50,804 nt of DNA. Source: Candidatus Woesebacteria bacterium GW2011_GWB1_33_38 (GTDB lineage Bacteria > Patescibacteriota > Microgenomatia > UBA8517). Positions 42,412-50,299 of the stretch are shown in pieces. The notes beneath the pieces were generated by a model. The model saw only the letters and a program-made list of their open reading frames with translations, did not search any database and had not been told where the DNA came from. The stretch covers positions 1 through 50,804 of the forward strand of contig LBPF01000005.1 in NCBI GenBank assembly GCA_000990005.1. The letters run 5' to 3'. How positions within the stretch are numbered: position 1 is the first letter of the stretch; each line of letters begins with the position of its first letter. The position numbers and the translations under genes were made by a program.

Positions 42412-42552
42412 TGGAGCAGTAGAGTTAATATGAAAAATGTCAATAATTCCTCAGTCATTGAAAGCCTTAAAATTCTAAATTTTATACCTCTTGACTTCAA
42501 GTAGCTTCTAGTTTAAATTGCTACTATTAACTTCTGCCCTGAAGAAATAGGG

Positions 42553-43086
42553 GTGATTTATATTAAAAATATAGATATCAAAAAAATCTTAAAAACTATT
42601 AAGCTTAACGAATCTACAATTTCAATGATTTTGGGTGCTTTAGTTATAGTAATTGTAGGAAGCTTAGTTATTAAATATATAAAAAATGCAAAAGGAACTA
42701 TACCTCAGGAATTATTAGGTCAACCAAATTCTATAGAATTAACTCAAAAAACTCACACGGTAGCAAAGGGTGAAAATTTATGGGATTTGTCTGTGAAATA
42801 TTATGGTGATGGATTTAAATGGGTAGACATTGCAACTGAAAATAAACTAGCTGACGCCTCAATCATTGAAGAGGGACAAAAATTAGTTATTCCAGAACTT
42901 GAAACAAAAGAGACTGAAGCAATAACATCAACAACATATGAAGTAGTTGAAGGAGATACTCTTTGGAACATTGCGGTTAGAGCCTATGGAGATGGATATA
43001 GTTGGGTGAAAATTGCCAGTGAAAACAAGTTGGTTAACCCAAATATCATACATGTCGGGAATATGTTGGTACTACCTAGAGGATGA
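42553..43086 (+). CDS. Membrane-anchored protein with two LysM domains
   Basis: This 177-aa protein (GTG start) has one membrane helix at about 23-42 (MILGALVIVIVGSLVIKYI) and two LysM repeats: KTHTVAKGENLWDLSVKYYGDGFKWVDIATENKL at about 72-115 and TYEVVEGDTLWNIAVRAYGDGYSWVKIASENKL at about 128-172. LysM binds N-acetylglucosamine polymers, so the protein likely sits on the outer face contacting peptidoglycan. No catalytic domain is attached. Upstream is the tRNA-Asp/HTH remnant, downstream tRNA-Gly(CCC). Confidence 0.88.
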   Translation: MIYIKNIDIKKILKTIKLNESTISMILGALVIVIVGSLVIKYIKNAKGTIPQELLGQPNSIELTQKTHTVAKGENLWDLSVKYYGDGFKWVDIATENKLADASIIEEGQKLVIPELETKETEAITSTTYEVVEGDTLWNIAVRAYGDGYSWVKIASENKLVNPNIIHVGNMLVLPRG

Positions 43087-43116
43087 TATAATTAGTCTCG
43101 TAAGTATTAATAAATT

Positions 43117-43187
43117 GCGGGATTAGTTAAACAGCCTAACGCTACCTTCCCAAGGTAGAGAAACGAGTGCGACCCTCGTATCCCGCT
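43117..43187 (+). tRNA. tRNA-Gly(CCC)
   Basis: 71-nt cloverleaf: acceptor GCGGGAT/ATCCCGC, anticodon stem CTACC/GGTAG with loop TTCCCAA (anticodon CCC), T arm ACGAG/CTCGT, discriminator T, no encoded CCA. A TATAAT-like TGATATAAT lies about 30 nt upstream. Together with tRNA-Gly(TCC) it reads GGG/GGA codons. Confidence 0.92.
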
Positions 43188-43194
43188 CAATTGG

Positions 43195-43882
43195 TTATTT
43201 ATCCCGTGTTTTAGGCATTTTATGACTTAGAAGTTTCTTTACTTCACGATCAAAATCTGAGATATAGTTTTTGTATTTATCTTTTCTATATTTTTTATAT
43301 TCTTTGTACTGCAAAGTGCATTTTATTTTGAACAGTAGCAAAAAACTTATGTGTTAACTCTGTATCAACTTTATAATCAATACTAGTAGCATAGATATCA
43401 GTAACTTTTTGGTAAAACATTCGTTCACTACTTCTAATGTCTCTGACTCTTTGTAAGAGTTCCTGAAAGTATCTTGCACGGCCACCGCCCTGTTTAAGTC
43501 GTTCATCATCCATAGTAAAACCTTTTATCAAGTATTCTCTAAGTCTTTCTGTTGCCCGTTTACGAAATTGGGTTCCCTGTTCAGACCGAACCCGATAACC
43601 AACAGCTAAAATAGCCTCTAAATTATAATGTTTTATACTTCGTGAAACTGATCGTTCTTTTTCCATGCGAAGTATCCGGAAATTCCGGATAGTTGATTTT
43701 GTATCTAATTCCTTTTCGATAAATACGTTGATTAAATGCTCGTTAATTGTACGAATGTCAACTTGATATAACTCAGAAATTTGTTTTTGTGTTAACCAAA
43801 CATTTTCATTTTCAATTCGAACATAGATTTTCTGATTATTATCAATACTTTTGTAAATTGCTATTTTATTATTCATTTTCAT
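43195..43882 (-). pseudogene. rhuM: RhuM-family protein with internal deletion
   Basis: The 195-aa frame matches the RhuM family: VWLTQKQISELYQVDIRTINEHLINVFIEKELD, SIKHYNLEAILAVGYRVRSEQGTQFRKRATERLREYLIKGF and KFFATVQNKMHFAV. Instead of continuing HGHTAAE it changes to QRI and stops. In the next frame the DNA continues EYKKYRKDKYKNYISDFDREVKKLLSHKMPK to a TAA at 43195, which looks like the C-terminal end of the same family. So about 100-130 residues are missing, probably through a GCAGTACA direct repeat. RhuM function is unclear; it is accessory and often found in islands. Confidence 0.75.
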
Positions 43883-44876
43883 TTTTTAATTCCAAGGATT
43901 TTATTTCTGGCAAGGCTCTGCCTGTTACACCCTGAAGGTCTCCATACATTCCATGAGTGTGGTCAATTACTTTTCTAATTTCTTTTTCCTGTCTCGCCCA
44001 TTTACTACTAAACCACCTTTTTTCGCGTTCAATATCATCTTGCAAAATACTAAAACTTTCCACAATTCCTTCAACACGAAGTTTAAATTCATTGCCTGTT
44101 AAATATTCATAAAGAACCTTCATTTTTTCGTCTACATTTACACCATTTTGTTTTTCATGGTAGATATTCACAAGATTAAAGCGAAGTGACATAGCAAGTA
44201 AAATAAAGTTTGATGGATTACAAATCCATACTCCATTTTTAAAACCCATGCCTTTCTGTTTTAAATCTTCAGAAAGATTAACTGAAACCAATACAGCCAG
44301 GTCAGCTTTGGCCTGCCTTTGATCTTCTTTAAGTTTAGAGATCCAAATATCTGACCATTTGGCATTTTTACTTTCCCAAATAATTGTTCCACAATTTCTA
44401 TTTAATTTATCAACAACTTCTTGCAGTAAATCAGCACCTTTAACCCCTTTTTTAACTTCAGATATTGTGTCTTGAGGAAATTCCTTTTTTAGCTCTTCTT
44501 CAAGAGTTAATTCCAAACTTTCCCCTTGTGTTTGCTGTGAACCCTGTTCTAACTTTCTTTTTAATTCTTCATTTGCCTTTAAAACATCTTGCATTTTTTT
44601 GAAATTTTCCAAATCTTTAAGTTTATGTTCATCCTCAATTCTTTGCCTTTCTTCTTCTTTTATTTTTTCCCTATCTTCCAAAAGTTTTTTCTTCATTTCA
44701 ATCTCTCTGGTTTCATCTTTTTCTCTTAAAGCTTTTATCTCATCAAGATATTTATCAATTTCCACTCGTGCTTTTCTTCTTTCCTCCAAACCCACAGACT
44801 CTTTAATATCATGAGCAAGTTCTTCAGCAACATCAATAACTGTCCCACAGTTTTTACATTTGATTGTATTTGCCAT
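43869..44876 (-). CDS. DUF2130 protein
   Basis: This 335-aa protein begins with a zinc-ribbon-like IKCKNCGTVIDV, then about 110 residues of charged coiled coil (REKDETREIEMKKKLLEDREKIKEEERQRIEDEHKLKDLENFKK), then the DUF2130 nuclease-like domain with GTIIWESKNAKWSDIWISKLKEDQRQAKADLAVLVSV. The pattern of IxxExKx with D/E suggests a restriction-endonuclease-like fold, but activity has not been established. Its end overlaps the rhuM remnant by 14 bp. Length matches the shorter family members. Confidence 0.85.
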   Translation of the reverse strand: MANTIKCKNCGTVIDVAEELAHDIKESVGLEERRKARVEIDKYLDEIKALREKDETREIEMKKKLLEDREKIKEEERQRIEDEHKLKDLENFKKMQDVLKANEELKRKLEQGSQQTQGESLELTLEEELKKEFPQDTISEVKKGVKGADLLQEVVDKLNRNCGTIIWESKNAKWSDIWISKLKEDQRQAKADLAVLVSVNLSEDLKQKGMGFKNGVWICNPSNFILLAMSLRFNLVNIYHEKQNGVNVDEKMKVLYEYLTGNEFKLRVEGIVESFSILQDDIEREKRWFSSKWARQEKEIRKVIDHTHGMYGDLQGVTGRALPEIKSLELKNENE

Positions 44877-44893
44877 ATGTTATAATTTATTTA

Positions 44894-45097
44894 ATGAAAT
44901 TTAGTATAAGACTATTATATCTTTATTTATTTGCTTTCATAGGTTTACTTGTGTCAGTTATCGGTTCCATCCAACTTGTAGATTTAGGCATAAACATTAG
45001 ACAACGCCAAACTTCAACAGCTCTTGCTATGTTAATTGTGGGTCTTCCACTTTATAAATACCACTGGAAACTTATTTCTCACCGAACTGAGTCTTAG
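44894..45097 (+). CDS. Small two-helix membrane protein (DUF5671-like)
   Basis: From the ATG at 44894 (MKFSIRLLYLYLFAFIGLLVSVIGSIQLVDLGINI) the protein is 67 aa. The first half is one long membrane helix; the second half ends MLIVGLPLYKYHWKLI, a LPLYxYHW motif seen in small membrane proteins related to DUF5671, where it forms the end of a second helix. Function unknown. Divergent from DUF2130 and convergent with the MCYNCGC mini-protein, with which it overlaps by 26 bp. Confidence 0.7.
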   Translation: MKFSIRLLYLYLFAFIGLLVSVIGSIQLVDLGINIRQRQTSTALAMLIVGLPLYKYHWKLISHRTES

Positions 45098-45248
45098 GAA
45101 GTTTGTAAGTGTTTTTCTTGGCTTCTTCAACTGTCATATCCCAAGCCTTGGCCAATTCTTCAAAAGATTTGTTTGTCAAAGAGGATCCTGTAGCATCAGG
45201 TTTACCCATATTGTCATCGGGAATATCACATCCACAGTTATAACACAT
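45072..45248 (-). CDS. Zinc-binding-like mini-protein, MCYNCGC family
   Basis: This 58-aa frame is below the track cutoff. It starts MCYNCGCDIPDDNMGK, with three cysteines in six residues, and continues with an acidic helix, SFEELAKAWDMTVEEAKKNTYKLPK. Similar small proteins recur in Patescibacteria as hypotheticals. Cysteine spacing suggests a single metal site, perhaps as a dimer. The start codon has no competing upstream ATG in frame. Confidence 0.7.
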   Translation of the reverse strand: MCYNCGCDIPDDNMGKPDATGSSLTNKSFEELAKAWDMTVEEAKKNTYKLPKTQFGEK

Positions 45249-45331
45249 ATTTATAAATTCTTCGGAATTTAATTATCAAATTCCAATTACCAATTTATCA
45301 AACAATAAATAAAAATGAAAGCATTAAAACT

Positions 45332-45718
45332 CTAAATTTTGTTTTTACTTATTATTGCTGTAAATATTTTAATTAGCTGCATCGACTCATCAATTATCCA
45401 ATTCTGGATATCTTTTAAACTTAAATCGTCACCAATGTCGCATAACCTAGCCCACAATCTACTTTCTTTGGCTTCTTTTCTTGATATTTTAATTCTATGA
45501 TAGAAATCTTTTTTACTTATTGATTCATTTGCTTCGATATAATTTGCTGATACAGAACCAGAAGATCTAGCAAGTTGTTTTCCGTATTCAATATTTGTAA
45601 TACTTCGTGATAATTTCTTAATAAAATCCCTACAAGTTTTTGAATATTCAAATGTTCTCTCCTCTAAATCATAATGTTTAGTATTTTTGTCATTATTATT
45701 TTGATATTGTTTGTTCAT
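45332..45718 (-). CDS. Four-helix-bundle protein (23S rRNA-intervening-sequence type)
   Basis: This 128-aa protein matches the S23/IVP-like family: ERTFEYSKTCRDFIKKL, YGKQLARSSGSVSANYIEANESISKKDFYHRIKISRKEAKESRLWARL. The family forms homopentamers of four-helix bundles and is abundant in CPR genomes; it was named from rRNA insertions but most copies, as here, are free-standing. Function unknown. Divergent from the oxidoreductase gene. Confidence 0.9.
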   Translation of the reverse strand: MNKQYQNNNDKNTKHYDLEERTFEYSKTCRDFIKKLSRSITNIEYGKQLARSSGSVSANYIEANESISKKDFYHRIKISRKEAKESRLWARLCDIGDDLSLKDIQNWIIDESMQLIKIFTAIISKNKI

Positions 45719-45763
45719 TGATGCTTGGTTATTGGAATTTATATTTATGTTATCATAATTCTA

Positions 45764-46459
45764 ATGAAATTAACTTTAGTCAAGAAGATAGAAGAAGCTA
45801 AAAATACAAAATCGTTCTATTTCAAATCAGATGAAAAAATATCTTGGATTCCAGGACAATATATTTATATAACTCTTTCTACACTTAATTATCCAGACGA
45901 AAGAGGAGCAACACGTCATTTTACAATTTCATCTTCCCCCACTGAAGGAGATTTGATTCAAGTAACAACGAGAATACGAGAAGCGTCAGGCTACAAAAAA
46001 ACACTTGATGAATTATCTGTTGGTTCTGTTGTTGAAGCTCGTGGTCCAATGGGTAGCTTTGTTCTCACTAATCACTATTCACCAATCACTAATCACTTGT
46101 TCTTGGCTGGTGGAATTGGCATTACCCCCTTTCGTTCAATGATTAAATATAATATTGACAAAGGACTAAATATACCTATGTATTTAATCTATTCTAATTC
46201 CGACTCTGACTTCACATTCAAAAAAGAATTGGATGAGTGGCAAAAAGAGAATAAAAATATTAAAGTTACTTATTTTAATTCCTCTGTTTCTGGCCATCTT
46301 GACGCCCAAAAACTTAATATCTTAATATCTGATCACTTTATATCTTCTGTTTTTTGGGTTGTCGGTCCCAACATCTTCATCGATGCCATGGAAGAAATCT
46401 TAGAAGAACTCAAAATCTCAAATGATCAAATCAAAACTGAGAAATTCACAGGATATTAA
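45764..46459 (+). CDS. FAD/NAD(P)-dependent oxidoreductase (ferredoxin reductase-like)
   Basis: I start at MKLTLVKKIEEAKNTKSFYF (45764); the track's 13 extra residues overlap the promoter. The 231-aa protein has the FAD domain motif ATRHFTISSSPTEGD (about 46) and GSVVEARGPMGSFVL, then the NAD(P) domain LFLAGGIGITPFRSMIKYN (about 110) and C-terminal VVGPNIFIDAMEEILEEL. No iron-sulfur domain is attached, so it needs a separate partner. Two loops carry repeat DNA (elements E and D). Stand-alone gene. Confidence 0.9.
   Translation: MKLTLVKKIEEAKNTKSFYFKSDEKISWIPGQYIYITLSTLNYPDERGATRHFTISSSPTEGDLIQVTTRIREASGYKKTLDELSVGSVVEARGPMGSFVLTNHYSPITNHLFLAGGIGITPFRSMIKYNIDKGLNIPMYLIYSNSDSDFTFKKELDEWQKENKNIKVTYFNSSVSGHLDAQKLNILISDHFISSVFWVVGPNIFIDAMEEILEELKISNDQIKTEKFTGY
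46064..46097 (+). repeat. Repeat element E inside the oxidoreductase gene
   Basis: CACTAATCACTATTCAC then CAATCACTAATCAC, encoding LTNHYSPITNHL between the FAD and NAD domains. It has the same rhythm as the uvrB repeat at 18285-18322. Confidence 0.5.
46312..46346 (+). repeat. Repeat element D, opposite orientation, inside the oxidoreductase gene
   Basis: CTTAATATCTTAATATCTG then ATCACTTTATATCTT resembles the non-coding strand of the gatB copy (TATCACTTAATATCTTTATATC). Here the gene uses the other strand, giving LNILISDHFISS. Confidence 0.4.
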
Positions 46460-46460
46460 T

Positions 46461-46658
46461 TCATTCCTCAACTATTATCTTTTTGCTTTTCAATTTGTAA
46501 TCAGCATATATCTTAGCAATTTTAAATAAAGATTGTGTAATAGTGCCTTCTGGTTTAGGCAATAGTCCAAGATAATTGTAAATATTAGTGTCACTTTGTT
46601 TTAATTCTTCTTCTGTTAGGCCCGATTCAATTACTACTTTTTCTTTGTTTTTACACAT
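46461..46658 (-). CDS. Small hypothetical protein, 65 aa
   Basis: This soluble, Lys/Glu-rich frame begins MCKNKEKVVIESGLTEEELKQSDTNIYNYLGLLPKPEG. Protein-like composition and a clean start make it plausible. It converges on the oxidoreductase with a 1-bp gap and is divergent from the winged-helix gene at 46730. No recognised family and no motif. Confidence 0.5.
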   Translation of the reverse strand: MCKNKEKVVIESGLTEEELKQSDTNIYNYLGLLPKPEGTITQSLFKIAKIYADYKLKSKKIIVEE

Positions 46659-46694
46659 ATATGGCGATATATTAATACTTTATTGATTTGTTTC

Positions 46695-46723
46695 TTGATT
46701 TATATCTGATTTTTTGATATACT
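46695..46723 (+). promoter_or_regulatory. Promoter of the winged-helix/methyltransferase-like gene
   Basis: TTGATT (46695-46700), 17-nt spacer, TATACT (46718-46723), then 6 nt to the ATG at 46730. Same leaderless geometry as lexA. Confidence 0.7.
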
Positions 46724-46729
46724 ATAGGC

Positions 46730-47629
46730 ATGAATAATTTAGTCCTAACTAAATCAGAGCAAAAGACATTCGATTTACTGCTTCAAAAATCAGATTTGGT
46801 AGTTAATCGTGATGAAATAGCTCAGGCTGTGTGGGGTGAAAATTGGCTTTCTAAGTATTCAGATTGGCAAATTGATAGACTTATATATCTACTTAGAAAT
46901 AAATTGCCTTCTAATTATAAAATTAAAACCTTGAGAAATAGTGGATACATACTTTCTAACTCAGATGTGATCATTCCGCAAACAAAGATAAATATAGTTG
47001 AAGGTACTCTTCCAACCCACGAATATCTTGAATATATGAATAACACAAAAAACAAACGTAAAGTATTAAAAGATTTGTTTAAAAGCATTAAATTAAACCG
47101 ACAATACAAAAATGTGTTAGTTATTAATTCATATTCGTTTGATAATGTTGCTAGTGTAAATAAAAACTTACCCAAAACTTCGGTTTTTTTTTCTAACTTT
47201 GACAGTAGGGCATTAAAGCTACATCAGAATGAAATTGAAAAACTAAAATTAAATAAATTCTCAACAGTTTTGGATGATATTAGAGATTCTGTCTTTAAAG
47301 ATAAATTATTTGATTTAGTAATTAACGACTTTAGGTTGAATTTTAATACCAGCAATGATCAAAACGTTAAAACTATGCAAAACATATTTAGAATTATAAA
47401 AAATAATGGTCAAGTCATAATCTCAGTTGTTATTGACCCAAGAAATAAATCAACTAGAAGTGCGCCATGGAAATTTAGGGCAGAAGAAAACTTAACTAGA
47501 CTTTGCTACACACCACGATACTATGGAAATTTGTTTAAGAAAACAGGTTTTAAAATATTAAAAGAATTTGATCAGAAAAATGGAAGTAAATGGAACCTTC
47601 CATACAAAAGGTATCTTCTGACGAAATGA
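46730..47629 (+). CDS. Winged-helix DNA-binding domain fused to a methyltransferase-like domain
   Basis: This 299-aa protein starts with an OmpR/PhoB-type winged helix at about 1-75 (LTKSEQKTFDLLLQKSDLVVNRDEIAQAVWGENWLSKYSDWQIDRLIYLLRNKL, IKTLRNSGYIL) but has no receiver domain. After a linker, residues about 120-299 look like a class I SAM methyltransferase: a strand-loop NVLVINSYSF in place of motif I, LFDLVINDFRLNF as motif IV, IIKNNGQVIISVV as the strand after the post-IV helix, and YYGNLFKKTGFKILKEF as the typical end. The glycine motif is degenerate, so SAM binding is uncertain. Monocistronic with its own promoter. Confidence 0.7.
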   Translation: MNNLVLTKSEQKTFDLLLQKSDLVVNRDEIAQAVWGENWLSKYSDWQIDRLIYLLRNKLPSNYKIKTLRNSGYILSNSDVIIPQTKINIVEGTLPTHEYLEYMNNTKNKRKVLKDLFKSIKLNRQYKNVLVINSYSFDNVASVNKNLPKTSVFFSNFDSRALKLHQNEIEKLKLNKFSTVLDDIRDSVFKDKLFDLVINDFRLNFNTSNDQNVKTMQNIFRIIKNNGQVIISVVIDPRNKSTRSAPWKFRAEENLTRLCYTPRYYGNLFKKTGFKILKEFDQKNGSKWNLPYKRYLLTK

Positions 47630-47644
47630 TATAATTACCCTTAC

Positions 47645-47715
47645 GCTGGTGTAGCTCAACGGTAGAGCAGTGGTATCGTAAACCATCGATGGCAGTTCAA
47701 TTCTTCCCACCAGCT
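47645..47715 (+). tRNA. tRNA-Thr(CGT)
   Basis: 71-nt cloverleaf: acceptor GCTGGTG/CACCAGC, anticodon stem GTGGT/ACCAT, loop ATCGTAA with CGT, T arm GGCAG/CTTCC with one C-U mismatch, discriminator T, no CCA. Its last base overlaps the stop codon of the histidine kinase on the other strand. Confidence 0.88.
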
Positions 47716-49085
47716 CACTTCACTCGTTGATAGATTGGTAATATTACTTTCACAGTAGTTCCTTTATTTAATAGGCTTTCAATCTTTATCTCTCCACCTT
47801 GGGTCTTTATAATTCCTTGGGTTATAGCTAAACCTAATCCCGAACCTAGTATTTTAGCTGTTTTTAAGCCTCTGTAAGCTGAGCTTGAAGGGGCTCTGCC
47901 CCTATAAAATCTTTCAAAAACATGAGATAAATCTTTTTTAGAAATACCTACACCTTCATCAGTAATCAATATGACAGCATTTTTATTCAATTGTTTTAAT
48001 CTTATTAAAACGGATTTGTGACTAGGGGTGTATTTAATTGCATTATCAATTAAATTTAAAACTGCTCGACTAATTTTGCTTTCGTCACCATATATTTTTA
48101 TATTTTTGCTAACATCAACTTTTACATCAACTTCTTTTTGTAAACCAAGTTTAAAAGCTATTTCTGAAAGTTCACTAATTGTATCTGACAAATCAAACCT
48201 TTTGTTATTAATCGTATTTTTAGACATGCTGATCCAGGCAAGATCGAGAAGATTACTAACTAGCTTTGAAATCCTATCTGTATCTATTAACGTTTCTTTT
48301 AACGTGCTTTTATACTCCAATTTTGATCTATCTTTAGATAAAGAAATTTCTATTCCACTTTTTAATGTCGCAATCGGTGTTTTAAGTTCATGTGCGATGT
48401 CTTCGATAAATTGCCTCTCTCTTTTAAAAGACTGGTGTAATCTATCTAACAAATTATTAAAAGTTAATGAAAGTTTTTCTATTTCATCTCCTGATTTGGG
48501 ATTAGATAACCTGATGTCAAGATTTTCTGTTGTGATATCATCCATTTTATTAATTATCAATGAAATTGGTTTAATAATCCGCTGAGTAAATAATATTGCA
48601 CCAAAAATTATAGGTAATATAAAGATAACAAAGATAATAATTAAAGTAGACATTAATGAATTTAAAGATTTTTGTATTGCTTCGATTGGATGAGCAACCA
48701 AAAGTACCTCAATTAATTTATTGTCAACCCATGTAGGCTTTATTAAAAATCTCATAGGTGTAGTGCCCATGTTTTGATTAATAAAAGTAATCGATCTATT
48801 TTTTTGCGCTATTTTAAACAAATTATTATAAACAATAGATGAAGCATTCAAATCGATTGAACTCTTGGTTACATTTCCATTCTGATCAAGAAGTATTGTT
48901 ACCATACCAGAGACATCATTAAACTGATCTAAGTTATGGGTGTGAAGCGATAAGTTTTTGTCTACTTCTTGGTAAATAATTTTATCCGTTACGGTATAAA
49001 AACTTGCAAAAATAACGCTTATTGCAACAATTAAAATTGAACTAAAAAGAATAATTATTTTAAAGCGGATACTCTTTGTATTCAT
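47715..49085 (-). CDS. Sensor histidine kinase
   Basis: This 456-aa kinase has two membrane helices (about 8-28 and 145-168) around a periplasmic/extracellular sensor of about 115 residues, HAMP (RIIKPISLIINKMDDIT), H-box FIEDIAHELKTPIATLKSG with phospho-His, N-box ISRAVLNLIDNAIKYTP, G1 ITDEGVGISKKDLSHVFERFYRG and G2 GSGLGLAITQGI. Between G1 and G2 the lid GRAPSSSAYRGLKTAKIL is about seven residues longer than usual and includes an AGGGGC/GCCCCT palindrome (47889-47903). Overlaps the response regulator by 4 bp. Signal unknown; neighbours suggest metal or envelope stress. Confidence 0.94.
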   Translation of the reverse strand: MNTKSIRFKIIILFSSILIVAISVIFASFYTVTDKIIYQEVDKNLSLHTHNLDQFNDVSGMVTILLDQNGNVTKSSIDLNASSIVYNNLFKIAQKNRSITFINQNMGTTPMRFLIKPTWVDNKLIEVLLVAHPIEAIQKSLNSLMSTLIIIFVIFILPIIFGAILFTQRIIKPISLIINKMDDITTENLDIRLSNPKSGDEIEKLSLTFNNLLDRLHQSFKRERQFIEDIAHELKTPIATLKSGIEISLSKDRSKLEYKSTLKETLIDTDRISKLVSNLLDLAWISMSKNTINNKRFDLSDTISELSEIAFKLGLQKEVDVKVDVSKNIKIYGDESKISRAVLNLIDNAIKYTPSHKSVLIRLKQLNKNAVILITDEGVGISKKDLSHVFERFYRGRAPSSSAYRGLKTAKILGSGLGLAITQGIIKTQGGEIKIESLLNKGTTVKVILPIYQRVK

Positions 49086-49744
49086 ATGATATATCCAACT
49101 CCGTGAACAGTTTTAATTAATTTATTTTCATATCCGCTATTTATCTTTTTTCGCAGTGTTACAACCAACACATCGACAATGTTACTCATTACATCAAAAT
49201 TATAATCCCAAACGTGCTCAATTATTTTGGTTCTTGTTGTAACCTCTCCCTCACTTCTCATTAAAAGTTCCAAAATTGCAAATTCTTTAGGTGTTAATTT
49301 AATTTGTTTTTTCTCCCTAGTTACAACATGACTGAGTGGATTTAAAATCAAGCCTTGAACCTTTAACACAGGAGATGGATTTTGATGGCTTCTTCTTATT
49401 AGCGCATGTACTCTAGATTTAAGTTCTACAAATGAAAATGGCTTGGTTATGTAATCATCAGCTCCGCTATCCAAACCTGTTATTTTATCCTCTGTAGTAG
49501 ATTTTGCTGTAAGAATTATTATTGGAGTTTTGTTTCCTTTTTTTCTTAAATTCTTGCATATCTCAATACCATTAATTTTGGGTAACATTAAATCGAGAAT
49601 TATTAAGTCATAGCTTTCACTGCCTGCTAAATATTGACCTTCTTCACCGTCATACGCCTGATCAACAGCAAAACCACCCTCAACTAATCCTTTTTTAATA
49701 ATATCGTTTAGTCTTATCTCATCCTCAATAATTAATAATCTCAT
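49082..49744 (-). CDS. OmpR-family response regulator
   Basis: I start at MRLLIIEDEIRLNDII (49744), because TATACT ends 6 nt before it; the track's upstream nine residues overlap the promoter. The 220-aa protein has the receiver with acidic pair EDE, phospho-Asp in LIILDLMLPKINGIEI, conserved Thr/Lys (ILTAKS, ITKPFSFVEL), and the winged-helix output (LTPKEFAILELLMRSEGEVTTRTKIIEHVW, VVTLRKKINSGYENKLIKTVHGVGYII). It is the partner of the kinase (4-bp overlap). CusR/CopR-like architecture. Confidence 0.95.
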   Translation of the reverse strand: MRLLIIEDEIRLNDIIKKGLVEGGFAVDQAYDGEEGQYLAGSESYDLIILDLMLPKINGIEICKNLRKKGNKTPIIILTAKSTTEDKITGLDSGADDYITKPFSFVELKSRVHALIRRSHQNPSPVLKVQGLILNPLSHVVTREKKQIKLTPKEFAILELLMRSEGEVTTRTKIIEHVWDYNFDVMSNIVDVLVVTLRKKINSGYENKLIKTVHGVGYII

Positions 49745-49850
49745 AAGTGAAGTATACTTACTACCATCCATTTAATATACGGTCATAAACACGATATGGC
49801 TTTGGTCCAACTAATCCTTTTTTGAAGAGAATAAATACCCTATCCTTCGT

Positions 49851-50234
49851 CTATTTACTTTTATCAACAATCTCTCTAATTATTGTATCAATTTCAGTAG
49901 GAAGATTACCAAGATTTGCTTGAGGGAAGAATCGGGAAAGGATAACAGGACGCATACCTGAAATATACATTATTCCATCCTTCTGATAGACGTTTATTTT
50001 ACAGGGTAAACAAAGACCTATTTTGATATCAGCCTGAAGCACAGCGTAGGCACTTTTGGCATTGCAGATTTCGATAATTTTAAAGGGTTCAATCTCAAAG
50101 TCCTTCTCTTTCAAGGTGGTTGTGACATTATGTATGTAAAGAACACGAAATCCGGCATTCTTTGTTTCCTGTTCAACCGCTTTTACGGCTTCATCAAATA
50201 ATTTCTTTGTTATAACTGTGTAATCAAAATTCAT
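49851..50234 (-). CDS. DUF302 protein
   Basis: This 127-aa cytosolic protein is a DUF302 single domain: NFDYTVITKKLFDEAVKAVEQETKNAGFRVLYIHNV, FKIIEICNAKSAYAVLQADIKIGLCLPCKINVYQKDG and MYISGMRPVILSRFF. The LPCKINVY motif is the family hallmark. DUF302 proteins often lie near metal or redox genes; function is not known. It follows the YtkA-like and CxxC membrane frames and precedes the two-component system in the same orientation. Confidence 0.9.
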   Translation of the reverse strand: MNFDYTVITKKLFDEAVKAVEQETKNAGFRVLYIHNVTTTLKEKDFEIEPFKIIEICNAKSAYAVLQADIKIGLCLPCKINVYQKDGIMYISGMRPVILSRFFPQANLGNLPTEIDTIIREIVDKSK

Positions 50235-50299
50235 AAATATTCTTTTTTAAAACGAAGATATTGTAGCATAATTATATCGCCATATTTTCTGCAACAAAT

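Noticed and set aside
46661-46675. Motif ATATGGCGATATA shared by the 46.66-kb and 50.27-kb spacers
   Set aside because: A 13-base match between AT-rich spacers is expected by chance in 50 kb.
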